DNA of 64,000 nt from Rhodobacter viridis (GTDB taxonomy: Bacteria; Pseudomonadota; Alphaproteobacteria; Rhodobacterales; Rhodobacteraceae). Below the pieces are notes generated by a model. It did not search any database, had not been told where the DNA came from, and was given only the letters and a program-made list of their open reading frames with translations. The stretch covers positions 1 to 64,000 of the forward strand of contig NZ_QJTK01000012.1 in assembly GCF_003217355.1 (NCBI RefSeq). The letters are read 5' to 3'. The number at the start of each line of letters is the position of its first letter. Position 1 is the stretch's first letter. This document shows, piece by piece, positions 8,033 through 18,409 of the stretch. Both the position numbers and the translations under genes were made by a program.

Positions 8033-10654
8033 TCAGAAGTCTTCCCAGTTGTCTTCGGCCGGAGCTGCTTTGACGGCAAGGTTCGAGCCGCGGGCGCTGC
8101 TTCTCGGGGTGGGAGCAGGAGCCGCTGCGCGAACCGGGGCGGCGGGGGCCGGTTCGACAGGCGCGGCGGCGACTTGCGTTGGCGTCGCCGGACGGGTCGA
8201 GCGGAAGCTGCTGGCTGCGTTCGCGTTTGCGGCGGCCTGTGCGCCAAGGCGGAAGCGGCTCATCGTCTCGTTCAGGCCATCCGCTTCGCGGGCCAAGGAT
8301 TGGCTGGCTGCCGAGGTTTCTTCGAACATTGCTGCATTGTGCTGCGTCACCTGATCGAGTTGCAGGATCGCGGTGTTCACTTCGCTCAGGCCCGCCGATT
8401 GCTCCGTGGTCGAGGCGGTGATGTCCGACATGAAGGTGACGATTTCGGCCACAGAGGTCTGAATGCCGTCGAGCGCGCTGCCCGCCTGGCCGACAAGTTC
8501 GACACCGCGTTTCACCTGACCGGACGAGTCCGAGATCAGACCGGCGATTTCGCGAGCCGCTTCCGAGGAACGCTGCGCCAGAGCCCGAACTTCCGAGGCG
8601 ACGACCGCAAACCCGCGACCGGCTTCGCCCGCACGGGCGGCCTCGACCCCGGCGTTCAGCGCGAGGAGGTTGGTCTGGAAGGAGATCTCCTCGATCACCG
8701 AGGTGATCCGCGAAATCTTGTTCGAGCTTTCGGAAATTTCGCCCATCGCCTGCACGGCCTCGCGCACGACCTGACCGCTCGACTCGGTGTTCCGACGCGC
8801 GAGTGCCACCATGTCATTGGCTTTCAGCGTCCGGTCAGCCGCCGATTTCACCGAGGCCGTAAGCTCGTTCAGGGCCGCGGCGGTTTCCTCCAGCGTCGCC
8901 GCCTGCTGTTCCGTGCGACGCGACAGATCCTCGGCCGCCCGCGAAATCCCGCCCGACTCGGTGCGGATCAGGCTCGAGTTTTCCAGCACGAGCACCATCG
9001 CATCGCGCAGTTTCGCGGTGGCTTCGTTGTAGTCGACGCGCAGAGTCTCGTAATCGCCCGGGAAGGGATTGCGGATCGATTGCGTCAGATCGCCCTCGGC
9101 CAGATGCCGCAGCGCATCGCGCAGCTGTTCCACAACCTGGCGCTGCTCGGCTGCGGTGCGTTCCCGCTCGGCCTGCGCACGCGCTTCGCGGGCTTCGATA
9201 TCCGACATGTCGGTCCCGATGGCGATCACGCGACGGATGTTTCCGTTACGATCCCGCACGGGGGTCATCGCGCCGTTGAGGAGAAGCTCCTGCCCGTCTA
9301 TCGAGACGATGATGCGGCCGATCACGCTTTCCCCGCGCCGGATCGCGTCGAAGGCCATTTCGCCGGTCGAGGCGATTCGAACGAGTCGCGAGAAGTCCAT
9401 GCCGATGAGTTGCGCTTCTTCGCGTTGCGAGATCACGCACATGGCGACGTTGGCAGCGCTCATCCGGCCATCAGGGGTGAATTCCACCCGCAGCTGCGTC
9501 GCGTCGATGGCCTCGGTGATCGCAATGTTGCGACGGGCCGAAGTGATGTCGTGCCATTCGGCGACATGGCCGATCTTGATGCCATCGGGCGTCTTCACCG
9601 CATTCGCTTCGGCCACGATCGTGCCGGAGGCCAGATCCTGCTCGATGCGAAGCGAGTCGCTCTTGCCCTCGTCCATGTCATGCGCCACGGCGATCCCACC
9701 CTCGAGGATGCGGTCCGCGCGATAGCCGATCATGTTGTCCGGATCGAAATCCGGGTTGCGAGCTTGAATGGAAGCAGCATGCACGCGCATCAGCTTCACC
9801 ATCGCGTCGTTCACCCAGGTGATTTCGTGATCGGTGTTGGTCAGCATGATCGCCGTGGAGGTCGATGCCAGCGCCGTGCCGCGCATCAGGGCGGTACGAT
9901 TCGTGGCTTCCGCCTCTGCCAGCGATTGCCGGAACGCTTCAAGAGACTTGGCGATGTGACCAATCTCGTCTTTCGTTTCGGTATAGGGCACCGCAGTCGT
10001 CAGCGCCCCGCCCGAAATCGCCGACATCGCGGAATTGATATTGCCGAGCCGGACGGAGACGATCGCGCGGAAGACGAGGCTGGTCACCACCATCGCGAGC
10101 ACGAGAACAATCCCGGAGACGATGAGCCCCTTGCTGGTTGCGGCGGCGATCGCGGCTTCGGTCGCGGCATCCGACCAGTGCGAAATCACGAAGCCAAGCA
10201 CGGCACCGCTGGTGGCGCTCTTGACCGGGGTCGCGATCATCAGACCGTCTTCGGCGGTGAATTCCTCGGTCTTGCCGACGACCTCCTTCGCCATGGATTC
10301 GAGGTCCGCGGTGGAAACGCCCTGCGCCGCGTAGGTCGCAATCGCCTCCCCCTTCTCGTTCACCGCCATCATGGCGTCAGCCGGATTCGAGGTATCGTCA
10401 ACGACATCCTGCAGGGCCTTGCCCAGTTGCAGCTTGTCGGAGAAGCGCATCGGCCCGACCAGTTGCTTGGCGATGATCGCGCTCGATCCATGCGCCTGTT
10501 GCTGCAGTTGCGTCAGCGCCATGTCGGTCGTTGACTTTACGTTGATGAACGTCAACGAAGCCACGAGGGTGAGCGCCGACGCGGCAACCAGCAAGGTGGC
10601 GCGGAAAAAGCTCGAGTGGAAGAAGCTGACGGAAGCGGACGTCTTGGCGCTCAT
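8033..10654 (-). CDS. Methyl-accepting chemotaxis protein, PAS-PAS type, with C-terminal NWEDF
   Basis: An 873-aa transmembrane chemoreceptor. It has TM1 at about residues 15-35, a small periplasmic region to about 170, and TM2 near 175-200. A HAMP segment ([29 protein letters not shown]) follows, then two PAS domains (about 250-370 and 375-490). The signalling coiled coil contains [37 protein letters not shown]. The last five residues are NWEDF, close to the NWETF/NWESF CheR-CheB tether of enteric receptors. A Pro/Ala-rich linker precedes it. The gene lies 13 bp downstream of a secreted PDC-type protein gene and is surely cotranscribed with it. The ligand is unknown. Confidence 0.92.
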   Translation of the reverse strand: MSAKTSASVSFFHSSFFRATLLVAASALTLVASLTFINVKSTTDMALTQLQQQAHGSSAIIAKQLVGPMRFSDKLQLGKALQDVVDDTSNPADAMMAVNEKGEAIATYAAQGVSTADLESMAKEVVGKTEEFTAEDGLMIATPVKSATSGAVLGFVISHWSDAATEAAIAAATSKGLIVSGIVLVLAMVVTSLVFRAIVSVRLGNINSAMSAISGGALTTAVPYTETKDEIGHIAKSLEAFRQSLAEAEATNRTALMRGTALASTSTAIMLTNTDHEITWVNDAMVKLMRVHAASIQARNPDFDPDNMIGYRADRILEGGIAVAHDMDEGKSDSLRIEQDLASGTIVAEANAVKTPDGIKIGHVAEWHDITSARRNIAITEAIDATQLRVEFTPDGRMSAANVAMCVISQREEAQLIGMDFSRLVRIASTGEMAFDAIRRGESVIGRIIVSIDGQELLLNGAMTPVRDRNGNIRRVIAIGTDMSDIEAREARAQAERERTAAEQRQVVEQLRDALRHLAEGDLTQSIRNPFPGDYETLRVDYNEATAKLRDAMVLVLENSSLIRTESGGISRAAEDLSRRTEQQAATLEETAAALNELTASVKSAADRTLKANDMVALARRNTESSGQVVREAVQAMGEISESSNKISRITSVIEEISFQTNLLALNAGVEAARAGEAGRGFAVVASEVRALAQRSSEAAREIAGLISDSSGQVKRGVELVGQAGSALDGIQTSVAEIVTFMSDITASTTEQSAGLSEVNTAILQLDQVTQHNAAMFEETSAASQSLAREADGLNETMSRFRLGAQAAANANAASSFRSTRPATPTQVAAAPVEPAPAAPVRAAAPAPTPRSSARGSNLAVKAAPAEDNWEDF

Positions 10655-10667
10655 CTTTGGCCCCGGA

Positions 10668-11237
10668 TTACTGGATCATTTCGGCATTGAGACCGACCGT
10701 CATCATCCCGATCGGGGACTTGGTCGCGGGGTCGGTCACGGTGAAGGAGGCTTGCACCGAATAGCTTTGCGAGGATTCGTCGAATTCGACCTCGCTCACG
10801 TAGACGGCATCGGCGCCCTTTGGGTAGGTTTCCTGGAACTTGGCTTCATCGCCCTGCCAGTAGTCGGAGGTCGGACCGGCCTGCGCCACGTTCAGCCCGC
10901 GGTTGTCGGTCACGAAGGCCTCGGTAAAGCGGCCGCCGCTCGCCTCGAGTTGCGCCTTGAGCGCCTTCGACACCGGGGAGGCGAGGATCGGATCGATGGT
11001 CGGACGACTTGCCGTGTCCAGTTCGGCCTTCCAGGCGGCGTCAAGCGAGTCGATCTGCGGCTGGCTCAGCGCGGAATGGGCTTCGTTTGCGGCCATCACC
11101 GCCGCGACCAGTGCCGGATCCGCCGCCCAGGCGCGCAGATCTTTTTCAACTATTCCCTTCACTTGCTGGGAAACGTCCTCGGCCTGCGCTGGCAGGGCGA
11201 GAAGCGCGAGGGCAAGCGTCGCGGCACGAAAGGTCAT
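10668..11237 (-). CDS. Secreted PDC/Cache-like sensor-domain protein
   Basis: A 189-aa exported protein. The start at 11237 is chosen because it begins a clear Sec signal peptide ([20 protein letters not shown]); the upstream open frame lacks one. The mature part begins [14 protein letters not shown] and contains [28 protein letters not shown], which reads like the ligand-binding core of a PDC (PhoQ-DcuS-CitA) sensor domain. It ends [15 protein letters not shown]. There is no membrane anchor and no signalling domain. It sits directly upstream of the chemoreceptor gene with a 13-bp gap, suggesting a periplasmic co-sensor. The domain call is inferred from motif reading. Confidence 0.72.
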   Translation of the reverse strand: MTFRAATLALALLALPAQAEDVSQQVKGIVEKDLRAWAADPALVAAVMAANEAHSALSQPQIDSLDAAWKAELDTASRPTIDPILASPVSKALKAQLEASGGRFTEAFVTDNRGLNVAQAGPTSDYWQGDEAKFQETYPKGADAVYVSEVEFDESSQSYSVQASFTVTDPATKSPIGMMTVGLNAEMIQ

Positions 11238-11444
11238 GAGCAGGCTCCAGTAGCGGGAAGGATTTCCCCGAGAACATTTGTCGCACAGACTACCCACCAA
11301 CTCTTTCCGCCCGATTAATCGCCAAGAATCATTCCAACTCCTCTCTTTTAAGTCGCTGCCCTTGCAGGGGGGGACTTGCGACACTAAGACTTGATTAAGC
11401 AACGCGCGCTAAGGCTTGGCGGACATCACGAGGAAAGGCAGCGA
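11238..11444. promoter_or_regulatory. Divergent promoter region between the PDC-MCP unit and clpP
   Basis: A 207-bp gap holds the upstream regions of both units. It is locally AT-richer than its surroundings (around 11315-11350). I see no convincing operator. A GAGGAAAGG ribosome site lies just before the clpP start. Confidence 0.5.
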
Positions 11445-12074
11445 ATGAAAGACCCGGTCGACCTTTACATGAACACGCTGGTACCGATGGTGGTCGAGCA
11501 GACCTCGCGCGGCGAGCGGGCCTATGACATCTATTCCCGGCTGCTCAAGGAGCGGATCATCTTCCTTGCCGGGCCGTTCCACGACGGCATGTCGAGCCTG
11601 ATCTGCGCCCAGCTGCTGTTCCTCGAGGCCGAGAACCCCTCGAAGGAAATTTCCATGTATATCAACAGCCCCGGCGGTGTCGTCACCTCGGGCCTCGCGA
11701 TCTACGACACCATGCAATACATCCGTCCGAAGGTCTCGACGCTGGTCATCGGGCAGGCCGCCTCGATGGGCTCGGTCATTGCCTGCGCGGGCGAAAAGGG
11801 CATGCGCTTCTCGCTGCCGAACTCGCGCATCATGGTGCACCAGCCCTCGGGCGGCTATCAGGGCCAGGCGACGGACATCATGATCCACGCCCGCGAAACC
11901 GAAAAGATCCGCCAGCGCCTGTACGAGATCTACGTCCGCCACACCGGCCGGTCGATTGAGGAAGTGGCCGAGGCGCTCGAGCGTGACCGCTTCATGTCGC
12001 CCGAAGAGGCGCTGGAATGGGGCCATCTCGACGAGATCCTGTCGGCGCGGCCGAGCCTTGACGGCGGAAAGTGA
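11445..12074 (+). CDS. clpP: ATP-dependent Clp protease proteolytic subunit
   Basis: A 209-aa serine protease subunit that forms the tetradecameric ClpP barrel and degrades proteins delivered by ClpX or ClpA. The catalytic triad is visible: Ser107 in [10 protein letters not shown], His132 in [18 protein letters not shown] and Asp181 in ERDRFMS. The oxyanion strand [10 protein letters not shown] is present. The start at 11445 ([19 protein letters not shown]) matches the family and follows GAGGAAAGG; an in-frame ATG 18 codons earlier is rejected. clpX follows after 121 bp. Confidence 0.98.
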   Translation: MKDPVDLYMNTLVPMVVEQTSRGERAYDIYSRLLKERIIFLAGPFHDGMSSLICAQLLFLEAENPSKEISMYINSPGGVVTSGLAIYDTMQYIRPKVSTLVIGQAASMGSVIACAGEKGMRFSLPNSRIMVHQPSGGYQGQATDIMIHARETEKIRQRLYEIYVRHTGRSIEEVAEALERDRFMSPEEALEWGHLDEILSARPSLDGGK

Positions 12075-12195
12075 CGAATCGATGACCGCTCTTAACCGGA
12101 GCGGGGAATTTGCGATTGAGAAGAACGTGGTGCTGCCCTAGACTTCGGTCCAGGACAGCCCCCAAAGGCCCGGGTCGGGCCATTCGAGGATGACG

Positions 12196-13470
<1,275 letters not shown>

Positions 13471-13491
13471 GCCCCGGTCGTCGTGAAACGG

Positions 13492-13515
13492 AAGGGGCGG
13501 GGAAACCCGCCCTTT
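13492..13515 (+). terminator. Hairpin terminator-like structure after clpX
   Basis: A 10-bp stem (13492-13501 with 13506-13515, one G-U pair) closes a GAAA tetraloop. The T-run forms part of the stem, and no further U-tract follows, so termination may be partial. It lies 22 bp after the clpX stop. Confidence 0.6.
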
Positions 13516-13592
13516 GTGCTGAACGGGTCCGCAAAACACTGGACCTTGGCGGCCCCGCCGCTATAACGGGGCCAAAGATGCGGAGGTGAGAT

Positions 13593-13967
13593 ATGAAATT
13601 CCTGCTGCGCCTGCTGACGTGGTGGAACGGCCAGACTCTCGGCACCCAGATCTTTACCGCGCGTCACGGGGTGAAGGTCGGCGAGGACGCCGAGGGCAAT
13701 TGCTACTACCAGAGCAAGGATGGCAAACGTCGCTGGGTGATCTACAACGGCGAAGTTCAGGCCAGCCGCATTCCGCCCGATTGGCATGGCTGGATCCATT
13801 TCACCTGGAACGAGCCGCCGACCAAGGCGCCGCTGGATCACAAGCCCTGGGAACTGCCGCATCAGCAGAATCAGACCGGTCTGGCGACGGCCTTCGTTCC
13901 GCCGGGCTCGCTGCGCCGGGCCGAGCCCGTGGCCCGCACCGATTACGAGGCATGGCAGCCGGAGTAA
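13593..13967 (+). CDS. NADH:ubiquinone oxidoreductase accessory subunit NDUFA12 family
   Basis: A 124-aa homologue of mitochondrial complex I subunit B17.2. The diagnostic segments are [50 protein letters not shown] and [13 protein letters not shown]. These subunits occur in alphaproteobacteria and mitochondria and pack on the peripheral arm of complex I. As usual in this group the gene lies away from the nuo operon. GGAGGTGAG precedes the start. Downstream are an MlaD-like and a DUF2155 gene on the same strand. Confidence 0.93.
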   Translation: MKFLLRLLTWWNGQTLGTQIFTARHGVKVGEDAEGNCYYQSKDGKRRWVIYNGEVQASRIPPDWHGWIHFTWNEPPTKAPLDHKPWELPHQQNQTGLATAFVPPGSLRRAEPVARTDYEAWQPE

Positions 13968-14012
13968 GCCGGTCGTCCAAACCCTGTCCTTCCGCGCAAC
14001 CGGCTGGAAAAC

Positions 14013-14489
14013 ATGAGTGAAAATCGAGTTGAAGTGCTCACCGGGGCGGCCGTTCTGGCCGTCGCGGTGGGATTTTTTCTTTGGGCAGGGCAGGGGCACA
14101 GCCTCGGCACGGCCAGTAGCGGCTATCCGCTGAAAGCCTCGTTCCGCTCGGTCGAGGGAATCAGCGTCGGCACCGACGTCCGGATGGCCGGGGTCAAGGT
14201 CGGCACGGTCACCGATATCGCGCTGAACCCGCAAACCTTTTTCGCCGACACGACGGTGGCGATGAAATCGGGCGTCGATATCCCCGATGACAGCCAGATC
14301 ATCGTCGCGACCGAGGGGCTCCTCGGCGGCGCCTTCGTCGAGATCCTGCCGGGCGGCAGCCCGGTCAATCTGGGTCCGGGCGAGGAAATCGTCGACACGC
14401 AGGGGGCCGTTTCGGCGCTGGGTCTGATGATGAAATTCGCCGGCGCCAAGGATGGCGAGAAGTCATCCACCGACGGGAAAGCGCCATGA
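14013..14489 (+). CDS. mlaD: MlaD-family lipid transport protein (MCE domain)
   Basis: A 158-aa inner-membrane-anchored periplasmic protein. One TM helix (residues about 8-26, GAAVLAVAVGFFLWA) precedes a single MCE domain with KASFRSVEGISVGTDVRMAGVKVGTVTDI and TEGLLGGAFVEILPGG. MlaD hexamers form the substrate channel of the MlaFEDB system, which traffics phospholipids between the two membranes. Other mla genes are not in this window, so this is a solitary copy here. The DUF2155 gene overlaps its stop by 4 nt. The family is certain; the system membership is inferred. Confidence 0.85.
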   Translation: MSENRVEVLTGAAVLAVAVGFFLWAGQGHSLGTASSGYPLKASFRSVEGISVGTDVRMAGVKVGTVTDIALNPQTFFADTTVAMKSGVDIPDDSQIIVATEGLLGGAFVEILPGGSPVNLGPGEEIVDTQGAVSALGLMMKFAGAKDGEKSSTDGKAP

Positions 14490-14854
14490 TTCGCGCGGCT
14501 CTGGTCGCGGTGCTGCTGACGGCCGGTGCCGCGAGCGCTCAGGACGCGCCCGAGGGGCTGGCCGAGGCTCCGGGGGCCTATCTGCGCGGTCTCGACAAGA
14601 TCGCGGGGGCGGCCAGCGACCTGACGCTTTCGGTGGGCGAGAGCGTCACCTATGGCTCGCTTTCGGTGCGTCTGACCGATTGCCGCTATCCGGCCGATGA
14701 CCCGGCTTCGAACGCCTATGCCTTTCTGGACATCACCGACACGGCGCAGGGGCGCGAGGTCTTCCGCGGCTGGATGATCGCGCAGAACCCGGCGCTTTCG
14801 GCGCTTGATCATCAACGCTACGACGTCTGGGTCCTGCGCTGCAAGATCGACTGA
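14486..14854 (+). CDS. DUF2155 secreted protein
   Basis: A 122-aa exported protein with a signal peptide (residues 1-18, ending ASAQ). It shows the DUF2155 pattern: LDKIAGAASDLTLSVGE, YGSLSVRLTDCRYP, ASNAYAFLDI and FRGWMIAQNPALSALDHQRYDVWVLRC. Two conserved cysteines could form a disulfide. The function is unknown. Translation is coupled to mlaD by an ATGA overlap, which suggests an envelope role. Its 3' end overlaps the convergent aat gene by 37 nt. Confidence 0.9.
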   Translation: MIRAALVAVLLTAGAASAQDAPEGLAEAPGAYLRGLDKIAGAASDLTLSVGESVTYGSLSVRLTDCRYPADDPASNAYAFLDITDTAQGREVFRGWMIAQNPALSALDHQRYDVWVLRCKID

Positions 14855-15456
14855 GCCGTCGCGGGCGGCGGCGCGGTGAACTCTGCCTGTTGCCCCAGTG
14901 CGCGCCGCAGCCGTTTGCGATAGTCGAGCCGGGGGATTTCGATCCCGCCCAAACTCCGCAGATGTGGCGTCAGATATTGCGTGTCGAACAGGCTGAAGCC
15001 GCCTCGGATCAGCCGGTCGACCGTATAGGCCATCGCCACTTTCGACGCATTCGGCGCGCGCGAAAACATGCTTTCGCCGAAAAACGCCCCCCCCAGCGTT
15101 ACGCCGAAAATGCCGCCCACCAGATCCTCGCCCTGCCAGACCTCGACCGCATGGGCGGCGCCAAGCGCGTGCAGCGCATCGTAAAGGCGGAACAGCGTGT
15201 CATTGATCCAGGTCTCGGGGCGGTCGGCGCAGCCCTCGACCACGGCGCGAAAGGCAGTGTTGGTGCGGATGCTGTAGGTCTCGCGGCTGATCACCCGGGC
15301 CAGCGAGCGCGAGATATGAAAGCCGTCCAAGGGGATGATGCCGCGTAGCCGCGGCTCGAACCAATGCAGCTCGGTCGCGTCGCGCGCGCTCGCCATGGGG
15401 AAAATGCCTTGCGCATAGGCCGAGAGCAGTAATTCCGGACTAAGCCCCGCCGTCAT
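14818..15456 (-). CDS. aat: Leucyl/phenylalanyl-tRNA--protein transferase
   Basis: A 212-aa enzyme that adds Leu or Phe to proteins with N-terminal Arg or Lys, marking them for ClpS-ClpAP (N-end rule). Signatures are LLLSAYAQGIFPM, LHWFEPRLRGIIPLDGFHIS, TWIND, HAVEVWQGEDLVGGIFGVTLGGAFFGESMFS and FSLFDTQYLTPHLRSLGG. The start at 15456 (MTAGLSPELLLSAYAQG) is the family start; the upstream extension has no homology pattern. The stop (TAG) lies within the convergent DUF2155 gene. Confidence 0.95.
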   Translation of the reverse strand: MTAGLSPELLLSAYAQGIFPMASARDATELHWFEPRLRGIIPLDGFHISRSLARVISRETYSIRTNTAFRAVVEGCADRPETWINDTLFRLYDALHALGAAHAVEVWQGEDLVGGIFGVTLGGAFFGESMFSRAPNASKVAMAYTVDRLIRGGFSLFDTQYLTPHLRSLGGIEIPRLDYRKRLRRALGQQAEFTAPPPATAQSILQRRTQTS

Positions 15457-15521
15457 TTGTTGCCAACCGTGATCCCGAACCCTAAGCTGACGGGAGTTTG
15501 ACACGAAAGTGCGGCAATGCC

Positions 15522-16229
15522 ATGGGATTTTTCGATTTTTTGCGATCTGTCGCACGGTATTCCAGCGACGATTACGCGATCGGGCGGCTCAATCAGCGCC
15601 ATCGCAAGCTGATCGAGCCGATCGCGGCGGATCTGGCCGGGGCGCGGGTGCTGGACCTTGCGGCGCATGACGGACGCTGGGCCTATGCCTTTGCGGCGGC
15701 GGGCGCGGGCGAGGTGGTGGGGATCGAGGGCCGTCAGCATCTGATCGAGCGGTTCCGCGAATTCCCGCAAGATGAGGCCGCCGCGCGCGTCCGGCTGCGC
15801 TGCGGCGACATCTTCGAGGGGATGGAAGCCGATCTGGCGGCGGGCGCGCAGTATGACGTGATCGGCGTGCTGGGCATCTTCTATCACATCATGGACCACT
15901 TCCGGCTTCTGCAACTGGTGACCCGGTTCAAGCCGCGGCTGGTGCTGCTCGACAGCGAGTTTTCGCAGCGGCCGGGGCAGGTGATCGATCTCGTGCGCGA
16001 GGACCCGAGCAAGGATCTGAACGCGCTGGCACAGGTCGAGGGGCAGGACAAGGCGCTGATCGGCATCCCGAGCCTTGGCGCGCTCGAGGCGATGGTCGAT
16101 GTGCTGGGCTATACGACCGAGTGGGTGGACTGGTCCGATGTGCGGCCGAACAAGCGCCGCTTCGTCGCGGATTACTTCCGCCCCACCGGCAAGCGCCGCG
16201 CCACCTGTCTGTTGCGCCCGAAGGCCTGA
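15522..16229 (+). CDS. Class I SAM-dependent methyltransferase
   Basis: A 235-aa cytosolic protein with a Rossmann-like SAM fold. Motif I is RVLDLAAHDGRWAYAFAAAGA (the Gly-rich loop is replaced by AAHDG), followed by VVGIEGR (acidic ribose-binding Glu) and VIGVLGIFYHIMDHF. The substrate cannot be predicted. The start at 15522 (MGFFDFLRSVARYSS) is preferred over an in-frame ATG eight codons upstream, which would leave little room for a ribosome site. It converges on accC, with a shared hairpin between the two. Confidence 0.78.
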   Translation: MGFFDFLRSVARYSSDDYAIGRLNQRHRKLIEPIAADLAGARVLDLAAHDGRWAYAFAAAGAGEVVGIEGRQHLIERFREFPQDEAAARVRLRCGDIFEGMEADLAAGAQYDVIGVLGIFYHIMDHFRLLQLVTRFKPRLVLLDSEFSQRPGQVIDLVREDPSKDLNALAQVEGQDKALIGIPSLGALEAMVDVLGYTTEWVDWSDVRPNKRRFVADYFRPTGKRRATCLLRPKA

Positions 16230-16233
16230 GACG

Positions 16234-16258
16234 AAAACGCCCCCTTGCGGGGGCGCTT
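16234..16258 (-). terminator. Intrinsic terminator of accBC, shared with the convergent methyltransferase
   Basis: A 7-bp stem (CGCCCCC 16238-16244 with GGGGGCG 16249-16255) has a TTGC loop. On the minus strand it is followed by TTTT (complement of 16234-16237), making it a terminator for accC. On the plus strand no U-run follows. Confidence 0.8.
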
Positions 16259-16261
16259 CGG

Positions 16262-17608
16262 TCAACCGTAGGTCTTGGCGAGCCATTTCTCGAGCCAGTG
16301 GATCGAGTAATCGCCGCGCAGGATGTCGGGCTCTTCCAGCAACTGCCGGAACAGCGGGATCGTGGTGTCGACGCCATCGACGATCAGCTCGCCAAGCGCC
16401 CGGTTCAGACGCGCCAGCGCCTCGTTGCGGTCGCGGCCATGCACGATCAGCTTGCCGATCAGGCTGTCGTAATAGGGCGGGATCTTGTAGCCGTCGTAAA
16501 GCGCCGAGTCGATCCGCACGCCCAGCCCGCCCGGGGCGTGGTATTGCGTGATCTTGCCGGGGCAGGGGGCGAAGTTCGGCAGCCGTTCGGCGTTGATCCG
16601 CACCTCGATCGCATGACCGCGGATCTGCAGGTTTTCCTGCGTGAACTCCATCTCTTCGCCCGCCGCGACACGGATCTGTTCGCGCACGAGATCGACGCCG
16701 AAGATGCCCTCGGTCACCGGATGTTCCACCTGCAGGCGGGTGTTCATCTCGATGAAGTAGAATTCGCCGTCTTCATACAGGAATTCGATCGTGCCGGCGC
16801 CGGAATAGCCCAGCTCGCCCATCGCCTTGGCGCAGATGCCGCCGATGCGGGCGCGCTGCTCGGGGGTGATGCAGGGCCCGGGGGCCTCCTCGAAGACCTT
16901 CTGGTGGCGGCGTTGCAGCGAGCAATCCCGCTCGCCCAGATGCACCGCGCGGCCACGGCCGTCGCCGAAGACCTGCACCTCGATGTGACGCGGCCGCTGG
17001 AGGTATTTCTCCATGTAGACTTCGTCATTGCCGAAAGCAGCCTTGGCTTCGCTGCGCGCGGTGCGGAAGGCGATCTCGAGTTCGGCTTCCGACTGCGCCA
17101 CTTTCATGCCGCGACCACCGCCACCGGCGGTGGCCTTGATGATCACCGGATAGCCCATCTCGGCGGCGGCTTTCTTCGCCGCCTCGAAATCGGGAACGCC
17201 GCCGTCCGAACCGGGGACGACCGGAATGCCCAGCTTCTTCGCCGTGTCCTTCGCGGTGATCTTGTCGCCCATGATGCGGATATGCTCCGCTTTCGGGCCG
17301 ATGAAGGCGATGCCGTGGTCTTCGAGCACCTGCACGAAGGTGGCGTTTTCCGACAGGAAACCATAGCCCGGGTGGATCGCCTGCGCGCCGGTGATTTCGC
17401 AGGCGGCGACGATCGCGGGGATCGAAAGATAGCTTTCCGAAGACGGGTTCGGCCCGATGCAGACGCTTTCATCCGCCATGCGCACATGCATGGCGTCGGC
17501 GTCGGCGGTGGAATGCACCGCCACCGAGGCGATCCCCATCTCGCGGCAGGCACGGATCACGCGCAGCGCGATCTCGCCCCGGTTAGCGATCAGGATCTTT
17601 TCGAACAT
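16262..17608 (-). CDS. accC: Acetyl-CoA carboxylase, biotin carboxylase subunit
   Basis: A 448-aa ATP-grasp enzyme that carboxylates the biotin carried by AccB, the first half-reaction of malonyl-CoA synthesis. It starts [23 protein letters not shown] and shows the glycine-rich ATP loop [14 protein letters not shown], the [13 protein letters not shown] segment and [12 protein letters not shown] (catalytic Arg and Glu region). The length is standard. It follows accB after only 7 bp, giving the usual accBC operon. Confidence 0.98.
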   Translation of the reverse strand: MFEKILIANRGEIALRVIRACREMGIASVAVHSTADADAMHVRMADESVCIGPNPSSESYLSIPAIVAACEITGAQAIHPGYGFLSENATFVQVLEDHGIAFIGPKAEHIRIMGDKITAKDTAKKLGIPVVPGSDGGVPDFEAAKKAAAEMGYPVIIKATAGGGGRGMKVAQSEAELEIAFRTARSEAKAAFGNDEVYMEKYLQRPRHIEVQVFGDGRGRAVHLGERDCSLQRRHQKVFEEAPGPCITPEQRARIGGICAKAMGELGYSGAGTIEFLYEDGEFYFIEMNTRLQVEHPVTEGIFGVDLVREQIRVAAGEEMEFTQENLQIRGHAIEVRINAERLPNFAPCPGKITQYHAPGGLGVRIDSALYDGYKIPPYYDSLIGKLIVHGRDRNEALARLNRALGELIVDGVDTTIPLFRQLLEEPDILRGDYSIHWLEKWLAKTYG

Positions 17609-17615
17609 CTGCGCC

Positions 17616-18116
17616 TCACTCGACGATCATCAGGGGCGTGCCGTATTCGACCGGCGAGCCGTCATCGACGAGAATGCGCTTCACCGTGCCCGATTTCGGC
17701 GCCGGAATGTGGTTCATCGTCTTCATGGCTTCGACGATCAGCAGCGTCTGGCCTTCCTTGACCGTGTCGCCGACCTTGACGAAGGCCGAAGCCCCGGGTT
17801 CCGGCGCGAGGTAGACGGTGCCGACCATCGGCGAGGTGACCGCGCCCGGGTGGTTCGCCGGATCGGCATCGGCGGCGGCCGGAGCGGCGGCGGCAGCAGC
17901 GGCAACCGGGGCGGCAAGCGGCGCGGCCAACGCCGGCGCGGCATAGACCGGGGCGGGGGCGGCGACGACGGTCGCCTGCTTCACCACGCGCACTTCGAGA
18001 CTGTCGTCTTCGCCGTATTCCCGCACGACCGCGATTTCGGTCAGGTCATTCTTGTTCAGCAGCTCCGCCAGCGCCTGGATGAAGGCGACGTCGTTCTCAT
18101 GCGATTGTTTGGTCAT
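17616..18116 (-). CDS. accB: Acetyl-CoA carboxylase biotin carboxyl carrier protein
   Basis: A 166-aa carrier. The N-terminal region (1-45) is followed by a flexible Ala/Pro-rich linker (about 48-85). The C-terminal biotinyl domain has [14 protein letters not shown] and the biotin site EAMKTMNHI, with the target lysine at residue 132. It cooperates with AccC encoded just downstream. The accA and accD genes are not in the window. Confidence 0.97.
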   Translation of the reverse strand: MTKQSHENDVAFIQALAELLNKNDLTEIAVVREYGEDDSLEVRVVKQATVVAAPAPVYAAPALAAPLAAPVAAAAAAAPAAADADPANHPGAVTSPMVGTVYLAPEPGASAFVKVGDTVKEGQTLLIVEAMKTMNHIPAPKSGTVKRILVDDGSPVEYGTPLMIVE

Positions 18117-18409
18117 GCGGTCCTCGAAAGACTCTTCAGGTTGCCCCGCTCATTCGCTTCGGGGCGCGTTCATGTGCCCCGCTTATACGCGAGCCGCGCG
18201 GGCGAGGAAAGCGTGAACGGATGACGCAGGGGAAAGGCTCCGGGGCGCAGTCCCCGGTGAAATTTCACAATGAAAATGGGGCCGCAACCAGAGCCTTGGC
18301 CCGCACGATCGGGGGGGATCGGCGGGCGGGCACTGGTGCGGCCAGATTTTATGGTCACGACCCGCAAGACCGCGGGCGTGCGAGGAGGCCGGACTGCGCC
18401 GGGCCGTTT
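18117..18409. other. Gap upstream of accB with a GC hairpin and a 12-bp palindrome
   Basis: This 293-bp stretch separates accB from the next minus-strand gene. It holds a hairpin CCGGGG-N6-CCCCGG at 18240-18257, and directly abutting it the perfect palindrome GTGAAATTTCAC at 18257-18268. Several short open frames cross it on both strands, but none has a ribosome site or recognisable motif. The accB promoter must lie within it; I cannot place it. Confidence 0.4.

Noticed and set aside
8021-8034. TTGAGCCGGATCAG as an FNR box
   Set aside because: It has a mismatch in the last base and lies at the convergent ends of uraH and the MCP gene, with no promoter to control.
15500-15527. TTGACA just upstream of the methyltransferase gene as a promoter
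   Set aside because: The matching -10 would fall on the start codon itself, so it cannot serve the chosen start.
16121-17761. Plus-strand open frame opposite accC/accB
   Set aside because: Antisense shadow of conserved housekeeping genes.
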